In this document: positions 17,337 to 25,393 of the stretch, piece by piece
Position numbering within the stretch: position 1 is the stretch's first letter
How the letters are laid out: each line of letters opens with the position of its first letter
From: an uncultured Eubacteriales bacterium
Lineage (GTDB): Bacteria > Bacillota > Clostridia > Christensenellales > Aristaeellaceae
DNA length: 36,414 nucleotides
Direction: 5' to 3'
NCBI GenBank assembly: GCA_902777335.1
Contig: CACYTF010000033.1
Coordinates: 1 to 36,414, forward strand
Notes under the pieces: model-generated
What the model saw: only the letters and a program-made list of their open reading frames with translations
The model's database searches: none
Told to the model about the DNA's origin: nothing
Translations under genes and position numbers: made by a program

Positions 17337-17376
17337 CACATGGGGGCGTCCCCATGTGCAAAGGGCCGCCCCCATG
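17337..17376. repeat. Overlapping GC-rich hairpins downstream of the alpha/beta hydrolase
   Basis: CACATGGGG (17337-17345) pairs with CCCCATGTG (17350-17358), and CATGGGGGCG (17339-17348) pairs with CGCCCCCATG (17367-17376). The two stems exclude each other. They follow the hydrolase stop by 12 bp and could terminate it, but have no strong U-tract. The rest of the 17131-17388 gap holds a small GGCGC-GATA-GCGCC hairpin near 17245 and no gene that I can see. Confidence 0.65.
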
Positions 17377-17388
17377 ACCTCAATTCTG

Positions 17389-18405
17389 TTATTCCTCGGG
17401 AACCGTGTCGCTCAGTGCCTCATACCACCTGACGGCCCGTTCGATCCATCCGGCCATGCACATGCCCGTGCCGTCGGCAAAGCCATGTCCGCCGGAAGGG
17501 CCGGCCTCCAGCCTGCAGGGAATCCCCTGCCGCTGCAGGGCCTGCTGCAGGCGGCGGGAGTGCTCCGGGTTGACCAGCTCATCCGTGCTTGCCAGGAAGA
17601 TGGCGCAGGGCGGGAAGCCCTCAGCATGATCGGGGATTTCAAAGGGCGAACGCATGGCGGTTTCCAGGTCGCACCCGAAGAGCGCGCGATCAAAGCTGTC
17701 GTCCCCGTCGTCCGCTTCTCCCGACCACGCCTCATGGTTCAGCTTCCAGCTCACCACCGGATACACCGGGAAGACGGCCTGGGGCTTTGGCAGGCCGTGG
17801 AAGGCAAAGCCCTTCTCGGGCACATTCCACAGGCACACCAGATAGCCGCCCGCCGAAAAGCCGCAGGTGATATAGCGCTTCCAATCCACGTTGAACAGGT
17901 CCGCGCGGTCCCGGATCAGCGCGATGGCCCGGGCAAAGTCGCCCATCTCCCGCTCCAGCAGATGGTCGTCCACCGCCACCTGATAGGTCAGTATGAACAC
18001 GTTGTAGCCCAGGCGGTTGAACTGCGCCGCCACCGGCCAGCCCTCCGTCAGGTTCCACACGTTCACAAACCCGCCGCCCGGCACCAGCAGTATGTAGGGC
18101 CGGCTGCCCGCGTCCTCCGCCTTGGAGGGCAGCCACACCAGGTTTGCGCCCGCTTTGCCCGCGTCCGCTTCGCATTCGGCCTGCGTATAGAGCGGATAAT
18201 ACCATTCTCCGCCCTTCGCCGCCTGAAACAGCGTTTCAAACCCCGCCGCAAGATCACCGCCAAAGCAGTCCTCCCTCAGCTGCGCCAGGGATTTTTCCCA
18301 CATCGCTTCCTTCGACAGATCCATCTTCCGAATGGCGTCCGGCGCGATCTTCTCGATCAGCGGATCGGACAGCAGCTCTTTCAGCGTCTTTCTCTCATCG
18401 ATCAT
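17389..18405 (-). CDS. Alpha/beta hydrolase of the esterase/lipase (BD-FAE or HSL-like) group
   Basis: A 338-residue cytosolic protein with no signal peptide. It has the oxyanion PGGG segment (109-112), nucleophile elbow GFSAGG (Ser184), Asp275 (STDEL) and a GGHGF histidine (His307), making a complete Ser-Asp-His triad. The family hydrolyses esters such as acetylated sugars or small acyl esters. I use the ATG at 18405, with GGGGAG 7 bases upstream; the open frame reaches 18468. The start overlaps the stop of the broken channel gene by 11 bp, which indicates that the two were co-translated before the channel decayed. Last gene of a minus-strand cluster from 22157. Confidence 0.9.
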   Translation of the reverse strand: MIDERKTLKELLSDPLIEKIAPDAIRKMDLSKEAMWEKSLAQLREDCFGGDLAAGFETLFQAAKGGEWYYPLYTQAECEADAGKAGANLVWLPSKAEDAGSRPYILLVPGGGFVNVWNLTEGWPVAAQFNRLGYNVFILTYQVAVDDHLLEREMGDFARAIALIRDRADLFNVDWKRYITCGFSAGGYLVCLWNVPEKGFAFHGLPKPQAVFPVYPVVSWKLNHEAWSGEADDGDDSFDRALFGCDLETAMRSPFEIPDHAEGFPPCAIFLASTDELVNPEHSRRLQQALQRQGIPCRLEAGPSGGHGFADGTGMCMAGWIERAVRWYEALSDTVPEE

Positions 18406-19047
18406 GGCTCTTCTCCCCTTCATCACTTTCGTCATCCGATGGGGCAGGATCACCGTTGGCGCCTCCATCGGCGTGCTTCACGTCCTCCTTTTTCATCTCG
18501 CCGTAGAAGTTGACGATGATGGACGTGATCAGGGCAACCCCCACGATGCCGTACACCCCGAGGATCACGCTCAGCACCCGCCCAACCTGGGAAGTGGGCG
18601 TGAGGTCGCCGAAGCCGATCGTCGTGACCACCGCGAAGCAGTACCACAGGCCGTCCCAGAAGGAGTTAAACGCCTCGTCGACGGAATGATGGCAAGCACC
18701 CGTTCCGCCAGCAGGCTGGCCCAGAACGCCAGGGCAAGCACCGACATGACATCCTCCGTCGGGCCGGCGGCGGCCACCAGCGCGACACAGGCCCAGAAGA
18801 CGGCGCCGTAGGTCAGGTGGGCGATGAACGCCGTCCGCGATTTTGCGCGCAGCCGGAAGGCGCGGAACAGGCGCGCCGCGCCCATCGCCGCGAACATCGC
18901 GCAGAGGGCGAAGACGGTGTCCCCAACCTCCGTGTCGCCGGCTCACTTCTTCAGGTAGCTGAAGCTCAGCGGAATGGTGAGTACGGAAAACAGCATGTCC
19001 CCGACGAGGGGGACGACGCTGCGTCTCTTTCGCGACAGACCGGGCAT
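18395..19047 (-). pseudogene. Broken two-TM potassium channel-like gene
   Basis: The ATG at 19047 has AGGAGGG 7 bases upstream and begins MPGLSRKRRSVV. An in-frame TGA at 18945-18943 stops the frame after 34 residues. Beyond it the same frame continues as a membrane segment (FIAHLTYGAVFWACVALV) to about 18690. The reading then moves to another frame, which gives the pore loop TTIGFGDLTP, a second membrane helix and a charged tail ending at 18395. The order helix, pore, helix is that of Ion_trans_2 potassium channels, with GFGD as selectivity filter. Two independent lesions make it a pseudogene unless both are sequencing errors. Confidence 0.85.
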
Positions 19048-19082
19048 GGGAAAACCCTCCTAACCGTATGGACGACGTGTCG

Positions 19083-20741
19083 TCACTGAATCATGGATGC
19101 GCCGACCGCGACGATCTCTCTGAGCTCGTCCATACTCAGCTTATCGAACGGCAGCAGGTACAGTATCTGGTGAATGCCCTCCACATAGACCACGAAGATC
19201 AGGGCGAAGCCCACCACCGGCACCAGCATGCCCATCCAAGGATACTTCGGCTTGCGCGTGTAGGAGAACAGCAGCACCAGCGGGGCCAGCAGGAACAGGT
19301 AGACGGAGCCGCCGAAGCCCACCGCCAGCGCGATGTTCATGCCCCGGTTCATCGCGAGGTTGACGTCCTCCCCCTGTATGGCTTCTTCGATGGCGGCCTT
19401 CAGCGTTTCGGAGTCGACCTCGTCCAGGTTGACCGGCTTCGGCGGGGCGTCGGTCGCGGCGATTTCGCCGTCAGCCTCCGGCGGGGCGCCGGTCGCGGCG
19501 GCCTCGGGCATTCCCCCTTGCGAATCCGCGGCGAGCGCGGCCTTGAAGGCCTCCATGTCGAATTGGCTCCCCTGCAGGGCGGCGGCAAACGCGGTGCCAA
19601 GCGTCTCGGCGTCGTATGCCTTGCCCTGAAGGGCTTCCTCGATCGCGGCCGTGAACGCCTCCGGGTCGGAGTATGCTTCCGGCAGGGCGTCGCCCAGCGC
19701 GGACTGGAACGCCTTCATGTCGAAGCGATCCCCCTGGGTGGCGGCGGTCAGCGCCACCTCCAGCGCCGAGGGCTCCGGGGTCGGCGTCGCGGACAGCTTT
19801 TCCTCGACACTCGTCACCGTGGTCTGCAACATCTCGTTCATCGTGAAGCCGAGCACCACCGCCAAATCGGCGATGCTCACGACCACCAGCATGATGGCCA
19901 GGAACACCGAGAAGTTCCACGAATTGCGCCGGGTCTGCAGAAACGCCAGGTATTCCTCGTGGGTCTTTCCGTGGCGGCGGAAGCGGAGCTCGCGGGTCTT
20001 GACGAACAGCGCCAGCGCCACAAACAGCACGAACGTCATCGGCGGCTTCACCGTCAACAGCGGAAACGCCCAGGCCGGAATCTCGACCACTCCCCTGGCG
20101 GCACGCTCCTTGAGCACCATGCAGTCCACCTCATAGGCGATGGGCAGCAGCCCCAGCAGGCGGAAGAGGAATCGCGTCTTCCCCGTGAAGATGTGTCTGG
20201 GCTTGTAGTTCAGGAAGAACATCGACAGCGCGCACAGGAACAGGTCCACGAAGATGTTGTAGGCCACGAAGCCGCTGGGCGCGACCTGGGCGATGACGGT
20301 CTGGATCGCGGGCATGATCTGCCCGGAGTTCTCGATGAACGCCCCCATGCCGCCCACGATGTAGCGGTAGAACACGAGGCAGGACAGCGCCCAGATGCCC
20401 GCCATGGCCGCGGCGTTCTTGACGATCTGCTTCGCGTAGCCGCCCTCCGCGTTCAGAAGCTGGGCGAACACGCAGATGAGCAAAAACGGCAGCGACAGGT
20501 GGGCGGCGTTTTGCAAAAGCCCCAGCACGCCCGCCGTATTCACCGCCACGTCGGCGTTGATGCGGCCCGCGAGCCCCACGATCAGCGCGACCTGGGACAG
20601 CACGATGCACAGCCAGCCGAGGATCTGAAAGTGAAAGAAGGACAGGGGGCCCCTGTAGCGAATGTCGTTTTCAGAAGTGACCTCGTGCAGCTTCACGCGC
20701 TGTTTCTTCACCTTATCTGTATTGTCCCGCTTCCCGAACAT
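19083..20741 (-). CDS. Polytopic membrane protein of unknown function with 18-residue repeats
   Basis: The 552-residue protein has about nine membrane helices: seven to eight before residue 300 and two after 465. Between them lies a soluble insert (305-465) rich in Ala, Glu and Gln. Within the insert four contiguous 18-residue repeats (326-397, a fifth partial to 410 and one isolated at 447-464) follow the pattern [AT][FL]xxAhxxALQGxxhDxE. A Pro-rich linker (TPTPEPS) precedes them. I do not recognise the family. The ATG at 20741 has only a weak G-rich site. It lies 36 bp upstream of the broken channel gene and downstream of the secreted InlB-repeat-like gene, so it may be part of an envelope operon. 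Confidence 0.75.
   Translation of the reverse strand: MFGKRDNTDKVKKQRVKLHEVTSENDIRYRGPLSFFHFQILGWLCIVLSQVALIVGLAGRINADVAVNTAGVLGLLQNAAHLSLPFLLICVFAQLLNAEGGYAKQIVKNAAAMAGIWALSCLVFYRYIVGGMGAFIENSGQIMPAIQTVIAQVAPSGFVAYNIFVDLFLCALSMFFLNYKPRHIFTGKTRFLFRLLGLLPIAYEVDCMVLKERAARGVVEIPAWAFPLLTVKPPMTFVLFVALALFVKTRELRFRRHGKTHEEYLAFLQTRRNSWNFSVFLAIMLVVVSIADLAVVLGFTMNEMLQTTVTSVEEKLSATPTPEPSALEVALTAATQGDRFDMKAFQSALGDALPEAYSDPEAFTAAIEEALQGKAYDAETLGTAFAAALQGSQFDMEAFKAALAADSQGGMPEAAATGAPPEADGEIAATDAPPKPVNLDEVDSETLKAAIEEAIQGEDVNLAMNRGMNIALAVGFGGSVYLFLLAPLVLLFSYTRKPKYPWMGMLVPVVGFALIFVVYVEGIHQILYLLPFDKLSMDELREIVAVGASMIQ
19512..19766 (-). repeat. DNA encoding tandem 18-residue protein repeats
   Basis: This stretch encodes four full and one partial 18-residue units of the membrane protein. 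The units are diverged at the DNA level but keep a strict 54-base period, so they are old protein repeats, probably helical hairpins or a coiled array. Confidence 0.8.
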
Positions 20742-20923
20742 GGGTCAGCGCCCCCCGTCCTATCGTTTCTTCGTCCCGGCGTCTCAGGCGAACCGGTCCT
20801 TTTACGCTTATTCCGCCTCCCGGTGGGCGGCGGAGCGACGCCCGCCTGCGCCGCGGCGGTCTTCTCCTCCGCCACGGCAAAGTCCGTCAGGTTCAGTATA
20901 CCGTATTTCCGCTTCAGCTTCAA
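20708..20923 (-). other. Possible small ORF or remnant between two genes
   Basis: The 220-bp gap before the membrane protein contains an open frame from a TTG at 20923. Its first half has coding-like composition (MKLKRKYGILNLTDFAVAEE), but it ends in an Arg-rich tail that overlaps the next gene by 34 bp. There is no convincing ribosome site and the frame is open upstream without a good start, so it may be the tail of a lost gene. Confidence 0.25.
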
Positions 20924-20963
20924 GACCCTGAGGGCGGATTCGTCGATCCGCCTGAACGGCCGG

Positions 20964-22157
20964 TCATTCTGCCTCGATATACGTCGGGTCGCTGATGTTG
21001 TCGAACGTCACGGACTGCACGACGAGCGGGCGGATGTCCTCTTCCTCAAAGCTCTCCGCATCCGCGATGTCTCCCGTCATCACAACGTCGAAACTGTAGG
21101 GGCCCTTGTTCATGAAGGCGACGATGCCTTCCGGATCGGAAAAGCTCCAGCCGCTGTTGGTCCAGCCGTCGTCGAAGAGCTCCGCGCCGGTCTTTCCGAC
21201 GTACTTGTCGAGCTCCTCCTGCGCGGGAATGCCCTCGCTCATGTTGTCGATTTTTACGACCCTGAGCGGCGAAGCCAGCGCCCTGAGCTTTTCATCATAC
21301 TCCGGATCGTCCCACTCGAGGTTGAAGAGCGCTTCGCTGACGTCGCCCGGCAGCTCCGCGATCGCGCGGTAGATCACACCATCCTGTTCAAACGCGAGGA
21401 CGTATTTGTCCTCCGTGACGCATCTGCCGTAATCCGGCTTGCCGAGCAGCTCGCCGACCGTCTGAACGGCGTCGAGGTCGACGTGGGCCTCGTCCGTGCC
21501 GGCGATCATGAACACCGCGACGAGCTCCGTGTTCCCGTCAATCTCAACGGTGATCGCGTCGTCGGTGGAACACTCTTCCCCGTTGCGCGTCCAGCGGACG
21601 AACTTATAGCCCTCGGCCGGCCGCGCGGCGAAGGTGTAGGTCTCCGGCCCCTCCAGGCCGATGTACGCCGACTGGGACGGGTATTCATCATCGAACACGG
21701 GCGCGGCGTCCCCCTGGGCATAGGCGATCTCGCCTTCGCCCTCGATGTTCACGGTCACGGTAAAGGCGGCTTGCGGAGCCTCATATGGCGCAAAGTGGTA
21801 TTCCCCGCCGCCTTCGACCGCCATCAACACGCCGTCGGCGCCGTCCTCGGACACGGTGACGACGAAGGGATCGCCGTCGTCATACGGAGAGACGATATTG
21901 CCGTGCAGCGCCTCCCCCTCCTGCGGGATATACCATCCGACCATTCTCTCCGCGCCAAGGAAGCTGACCAGCCAGCCGGCGTAGTCCGCGTCCTCCGATT
22001 CCGCGATGATCAGCATATCATTGTTTTCGTCCGTAAAGCAGCCCGTCCGCGTCCATGTAAACGCCGCGTCGCCCGACGGCGCGCCCTCGCCCAGGCAGGC
22101 CGCAAACGACAGAACGAGCAGGAGCGCCAGTATCATGCTTGCGATTCTCTTCATCAT
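20964..22157 (-). CDS. Secreted protein with InlB B-repeat-like domain
   Basis: A 397-residue exported protein: signal peptide at 1-20 with a weak lipobox (FAAC), so it may be a lipoprotein. The middle (about 130-215) reads as a divergent InlB B-repeat (FTVTVNIEGEGEI... AEGYKFVRWTRNG... TELVAVF), a small beta fold common in Gram-positive surface proteins. The rest is acidic and unrecognised, with many Asp, Glu and aromatic residues. The ATG at 22157 follows GGAGG by 8 bases; a second ATG is adjacent. It has its own promoter (22215-22243) and heads the cluster of membrane protein, channel and hydrolase. A 6-bp GCCCAT/ATGGGC hairpin lies in the 5' leader (about 22186-22203). Confidence 0.85.
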   Translation of the reverse strand: MMKRIASMILALLLVLSFAACLGEGAPSGDAAFTWTRTGCFTDENNDMLIIAESEDADYAGWLVSFLGAERMVGWYIPQEGEALHGNIVSPYDDGDPFVVTVSEDGADGVLMAVEGGGEYHFAPYEAPQAAFTVTVNIEGEGEIAYAQGDAAPVFDDEYPSQSAYIGLEGPETYTFAARPAEGYKFVRWTRNGEECSTDDAITVEIDGNTELVAVFMIAGTDEAHVDLDAVQTVGELLGKPDYGRCVTEDKYVLAFEQDGVIYRAIAELPGDVSEALFNLEWDDPEYDEKLRALASPLRVVKIDNMSEGIPAQEELDKYVGKTGAELFDDGWTNSGWSFSDPEGIVAFMNKGPYSFDVVMTGDIADAESFEEEDIRPLVVQSVTFDNISDPTYIEAE

Positions 22158-22214
22158 GTTCGGTTCCTCCTTTTGTTCCGGCCCATTTTTCGATGGGCTC
22201 CGGTTTTACGACTC

Positions 22215-22243
22215 ATTATACCACATGCCGTCAACACCTTCAA
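22215..22243 (-). promoter_or_regulatory. Promoter of the InlB-repeat-like gene
   Basis: TTGAAG (22243-22238), a 17-base spacer and TATAAT (22220-22215) with a preceding TGG (extended -10) lie about 60 bases before the ATG. Confidence 0.75.
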
Positions 22244-22327
22244 GGCACGCCGCGCCGGAAAACGGCGCACACCTGTCCGCCGACCGGTAAGGCAGCGCCT
22301 TTCGGGACATGAACGGGCTTTTCTCAT

Positions 22328-22387
22328 AAAACGAAAAGCAACCCTCCAACCGCAAAAGCCCTTGTGGCAAGCGGTATAAAGGGTTGC
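22328..22387 (-). terminator. Rho-independent terminator of the iron operon
   Basis: In the minus-strand transcript GCAACCCT (22387-22380) pairs with AGGGTTGC (22345-22338), with an inner CCGC/GCGG stem. It is followed directly by the U-rich tail UUUUCGUUUU (22337-22328). A second GC hairpin (22397-22403 with 22410-22416) lies between it and the last gene. Together they close the nine-gene operon. Confidence 0.85.
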
Positions 22388-22433
22388 CGTGGTGTACGCC
22401 GCGTGAAATCGCGGCGGTTCCCCTCACCTATGG

Positions 22434-23105
22434 TCACAGCGCCGACAGCGCGCCGCACTCCATCCGATAGACGCGGGTCCCGTAGGGCAGCGCTTCGCTG
22501 TCGTGGGTGACCAGCAGCACCGCCTTTCCCGCCTCCGCGGCCCGCCGGCGCAGCAGCGTCAGGACCGCCTCGGTGTTCTCATCGTCCAGGTCGCCGGTGG
22601 GCTCGTCCGCCAGTATGACCTCCGGGTTCCCCGCCAGGGCCCGGGCGATGGCCATGCGCCTGAGCTCGCCGCCGGAGAGCTCGGCGGGGCGGGCGTCCTT
22701 CAGATGAGCGATGCCCAGCGCGTCCAGCCAGCGCAGCGCGCCCTCAGCATCGCCCCGCTCGCCGCGAAGCTGCCCGGGCAGCAGCACGTTCTCCAGCACG
22801 GTCAGGGTATCGACGGCGCTCCTGCCCTGCGGGATCACGCCGAATTTCGCGCCGCGCAGGCGCGAAAGCTCCGTGTCCGGCAGGGCGTACAGGTCCGTGT
22901 CGTCCAGCAGGACCCTGCCCCCGGTGGGCGTCAGCAGGCCCGCCAGCATGTGCAGAAGCGTCGTCTTGCCGGAGCCCGAGCGGCCCGTCAGTATCGTGAC
23001 CTCGCCGGGGCAGAGCGCAAGGCTCACGCCCTTCACCGCGTAGAAGTGATTGGCCTGGCCCGTTTTGCGGAAGTACCGCATGGAGATGTCTTCGGCCCTC
23101 AGCAT
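22434..23105 (-). CDS. ABC transporter ATPase (MacB/LolD-type), second ATPase of the iron operon
   Basis: All ATPase motifs are present: Walker A GRSGSGKTT, signature LSGGE, Walker B VILADEPTGDLD and the H-loop VTHD. The length (223 residues) and the TLTVLENVLLP segment match the LolD/MacB class, which drives mechanotransmission or extrusion rather than classical import. It starts 3 bases after the permease stop, with a G-rich ribosome site inside the permease end. Its partner is the permease at 23109-24308. It is a close relative of the ATPase at 33250-33936; both share a QG(R/H)-type Q-loop (GxIPQG) and the LDDTDLYAL segment, so one arose from the other by duplication. Confidence 0.93.
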   Translation of the reverse strand: MLRAEDISMRYFRKTGQANHFYAVKGVSLALCPGEVTILTGRSGSGKTTLLHMLAGLLTPTGGRVLLDDTDLYALPDTELSRLRGAKFGVIPQGRSAVDTLTVLENVLLPGQLRGERGDAEGALRWLDALGIAHLKDARPAELSGGELRRMAIARALAGNPEVILADEPTGDLDDENTEAVLTLLRRRAAEAGKAVLLVTHDSEALPYGTRVYRMECGALSAL

Positions 23106-23108
23106 GCC

Positions 23109-24308
23109 TCACGCCCCCTCTCTCAGCGTGGCGCCGGGGTCGGTGCGGCTCAGCCGCGCCGCCGCCCAGGCCCCCGCCAGCAGCCCGACCGCAAGCGTCG
23201 CCAGGACCGTGCCGCCCGCCAGCGTCAAGAGCGTGCCGGGGGCGGGCGTCAGGTACGGCAGGCCGATCTGCGTCTCGATCAGCGTCGTGAACGGGAACAC
23301 GCCCAGCGCCGCCACGCCCACGCCGATGAGCGCCCCCGCCAAGCCGCACAGCGCGGTCTCCGCCAGGATCTCGTCCCGCAGCCCGCGCCGGGACACGCCC
23401 AGCAGCCGCAGCACGGCGAACTCCCGCCGCCGCTCGCGGATCATCATGGCGAAGGCCACCAGCAGTATGACCAGCGCCAGCGCCCACACCGCGCCGATGA
23501 GCACCCGGGCCGCCCGGGCGATGCCGGACAGGCTGTCGGACACGTCGGTGAACATGCTGCGGGCGCGCACGGCGGTGACCTTGCGGATGTGGCCGTTCAG
23601 CCAGTTGTTGACCTGGGCGGGGTCCGCCCCGTCCTTCACCTTCACATACACCGCGGAGATCACGTCCGAGCCGCTGGTGAGCCTGTGGGTGACGCCCTTC
23701 GCCTCGGCGGCGGCCAGCAGCTTCTTCATGGTGTCCATGTTGCAGTAGACCGCCGTGTCCAGGCCGGTGCCGGTCTCGGCCAGCTTCGCCACCACGTGGG
23801 TATACTGCTCGTAGATCTTCAGCGTCTCCCCCACGCCCGCCGTGACCTTGCAGCCCACGGCCACCTCCATGTCGCCCAGACCCCGCGAGTAGCTCTCCTC
23901 GATCCACGGCTTCACGGTGAAGTCCGCGCCGGGGTCGATGCCGATGATCTGCACCTTGATGGCGCAGCAGTCGGCCTTCAGCGAGGCCAGGAAGGTCTGC
24001 GGCGCGGCGATCTCCACGCCCTGGGCCCCGCGCACCGCGTCCAGCACCGAGGCATCCATGTAGAACGCGCCGGTCGTGCCCTGCAGCAGGAGGTTCTTGA
24101 AGCTGACCTTGCTCTCGGCCTCGGCGGGCATCACGATGATGTCCGCGCCCAGCCGCGCCTCCAGGCTCTCAAGGCCCCTGCGCAGCGAGCCGACCACCAC
24201 GGAGCCGCCGAACACCGACGCCGCCAGCAGCGCCGTCAGCAGCACCAGCGCCGCCGTGCGCCCGGGTTTTCGGAGCAGGTTCTTGACCGGCAGGTGTGCC
24301 CTTCCCAT
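23109..24308 (-). CDS. FtsX/MacB-type ABC permease
   Basis: A 399-residue permease with one N-terminal helix (about 18-38), a large extracytoplasmic domain (40-265) and three C-terminal helices (about 280-390). This is the MacB/FtsX topology. The cytosolic coupling motif RRREFAVLRLLGVSRRGLRD precedes the third helix, and the end ARLSRTDPGATLREGA is typical. It contains no FMN-binding insert. The ATG at 24308 lies 3 bases after the DUF4418 stop and has GGGGAG 9 bases upstream. With the ATPase at 22434 and DUF4418 it forms a three-gene module that recurs, damaged, at 33250-34460. The substrate is unknown; its place in the iron operon suggests a metal-linked role. Confidence 0.9.
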   Translation of the reverse strand: MGRAHLPVKNLLRKPGRTAALVLLTALLAASVFGGSVVVGSLRRGLESLEARLGADIIVMPAEAESKVSFKNLLLQGTTGAFYMDASVLDAVRGAQGVEIAAPQTFLASLKADCCAIKVQIIGIDPGADFTVKPWIEESYSRGLGDMEVAVGCKVTAGVGETLKIYEQYTHVVAKLAETGTGLDTAVYCNMDTMKKLLAAAEAKGVTHRLTSGSDVISAVYVKVKDGADPAQVNNWLNGHIRKVTAVRARSMFTDVSDSLSGIARAARVLIGAVWALALVILLVAFAMMIRERRREFAVLRLLGVSRRGLRDEILAETALCGLAGALIGVGVAALGVFPFTTLIETQIGLPYLTPAPGTLLTLAGGTVLATLAVGLLAGAWAAARLSRTDPGATLREGA

Positions 24309-24311
24309 GCG

Positions 24312-24704
24312 TCACTTCTCCCCCCTGCGCGACAGCAGCCAGCCGACGAGCGCCGCCAGCAGCGCCAGCGCGAACAGTATCGTCATCGCGGGCCGCGTGA
24401 GCATGCGGCAGCGCATCGTCGGCATTTTGCACAGCGCGATCAGCGCCCCGGGTGTCAAAAGCCCCAGCGCCGAAGCCGGAATCATCGCCAGATACAGCCC
24501 GGCCCGCTCCCGCTTCAGCACGAGCGCCAACACCGCCAGCGCCGCCAGCAACGCGCCCTCTCCCAATATCGCCCGGCAAGCCCAGTGGCAAGCGCCAAAG
24601 CTCCCGTCCTCATGCACACAAGCCCCCAAAAACGTCTGACTGCCCACAGCGACGATCAGCGATAACACCAGTACGATTATCGCCGGGATACACGTTCTTT
24701 TCAT
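24312..24704 (-). CDS. DUF4418 family membrane protein
   Basis: A 130-residue protein with four membrane helices. It carries two Cys/His-rich loops characteristic of DUF4418: FLGACVHEDGSFGACHWACR near residues 25-45 and CKMPTMRC near 93-100. The Met/Cys pattern MPTMRC suggests metal contact at the outer face, but no function is established. I use the ATG at 24704 (GAGGAG 7 bases upstream). The ATG at 24719 overlaps the preceding stop as ATGA but has no good ribosome site. It stands between the first ATPase and the third permease. A second copy is at 34044-34460, again directly upstream of a permease and ATPase position, so DUF4418 is likely a fixed accessory of this ABC module. Confidence 0.85.
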   Translation of the reverse strand: MKRTCIPAIIVLVLSLIVAVGSQTFLGACVHEDGSFGACHWACRAILGEGALLAALAVLALVLKRERAGLYLAMIPASALGLLTPGALIALCKMPTMRCRMLTRPAMTILFALALLAALVGWLLSRRGEK

Positions 24705-24715
24705 GGCTCCACTCC

Positions 24716-25390
<675 letters not shown>

Positions 25391-25393
25391 GAT

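Noticed and set aside
19068..22379. 1103-residue open frame on the plus strand
   Set aside because: It is antisense to two well-supported minus-strand genes and is Arg/His/Gly-rich, as expected for the complement of GC-rich codons. It shows no domain or ribosome site.
22328..22416. Structured intergenic RNA considered as tRNA or riboswitch
   Set aside because: The fold is a long stem followed by UUUUCGUUUU, which reads simply as a terminator. It has no T-loop, anticodon arm or known aptamer core.
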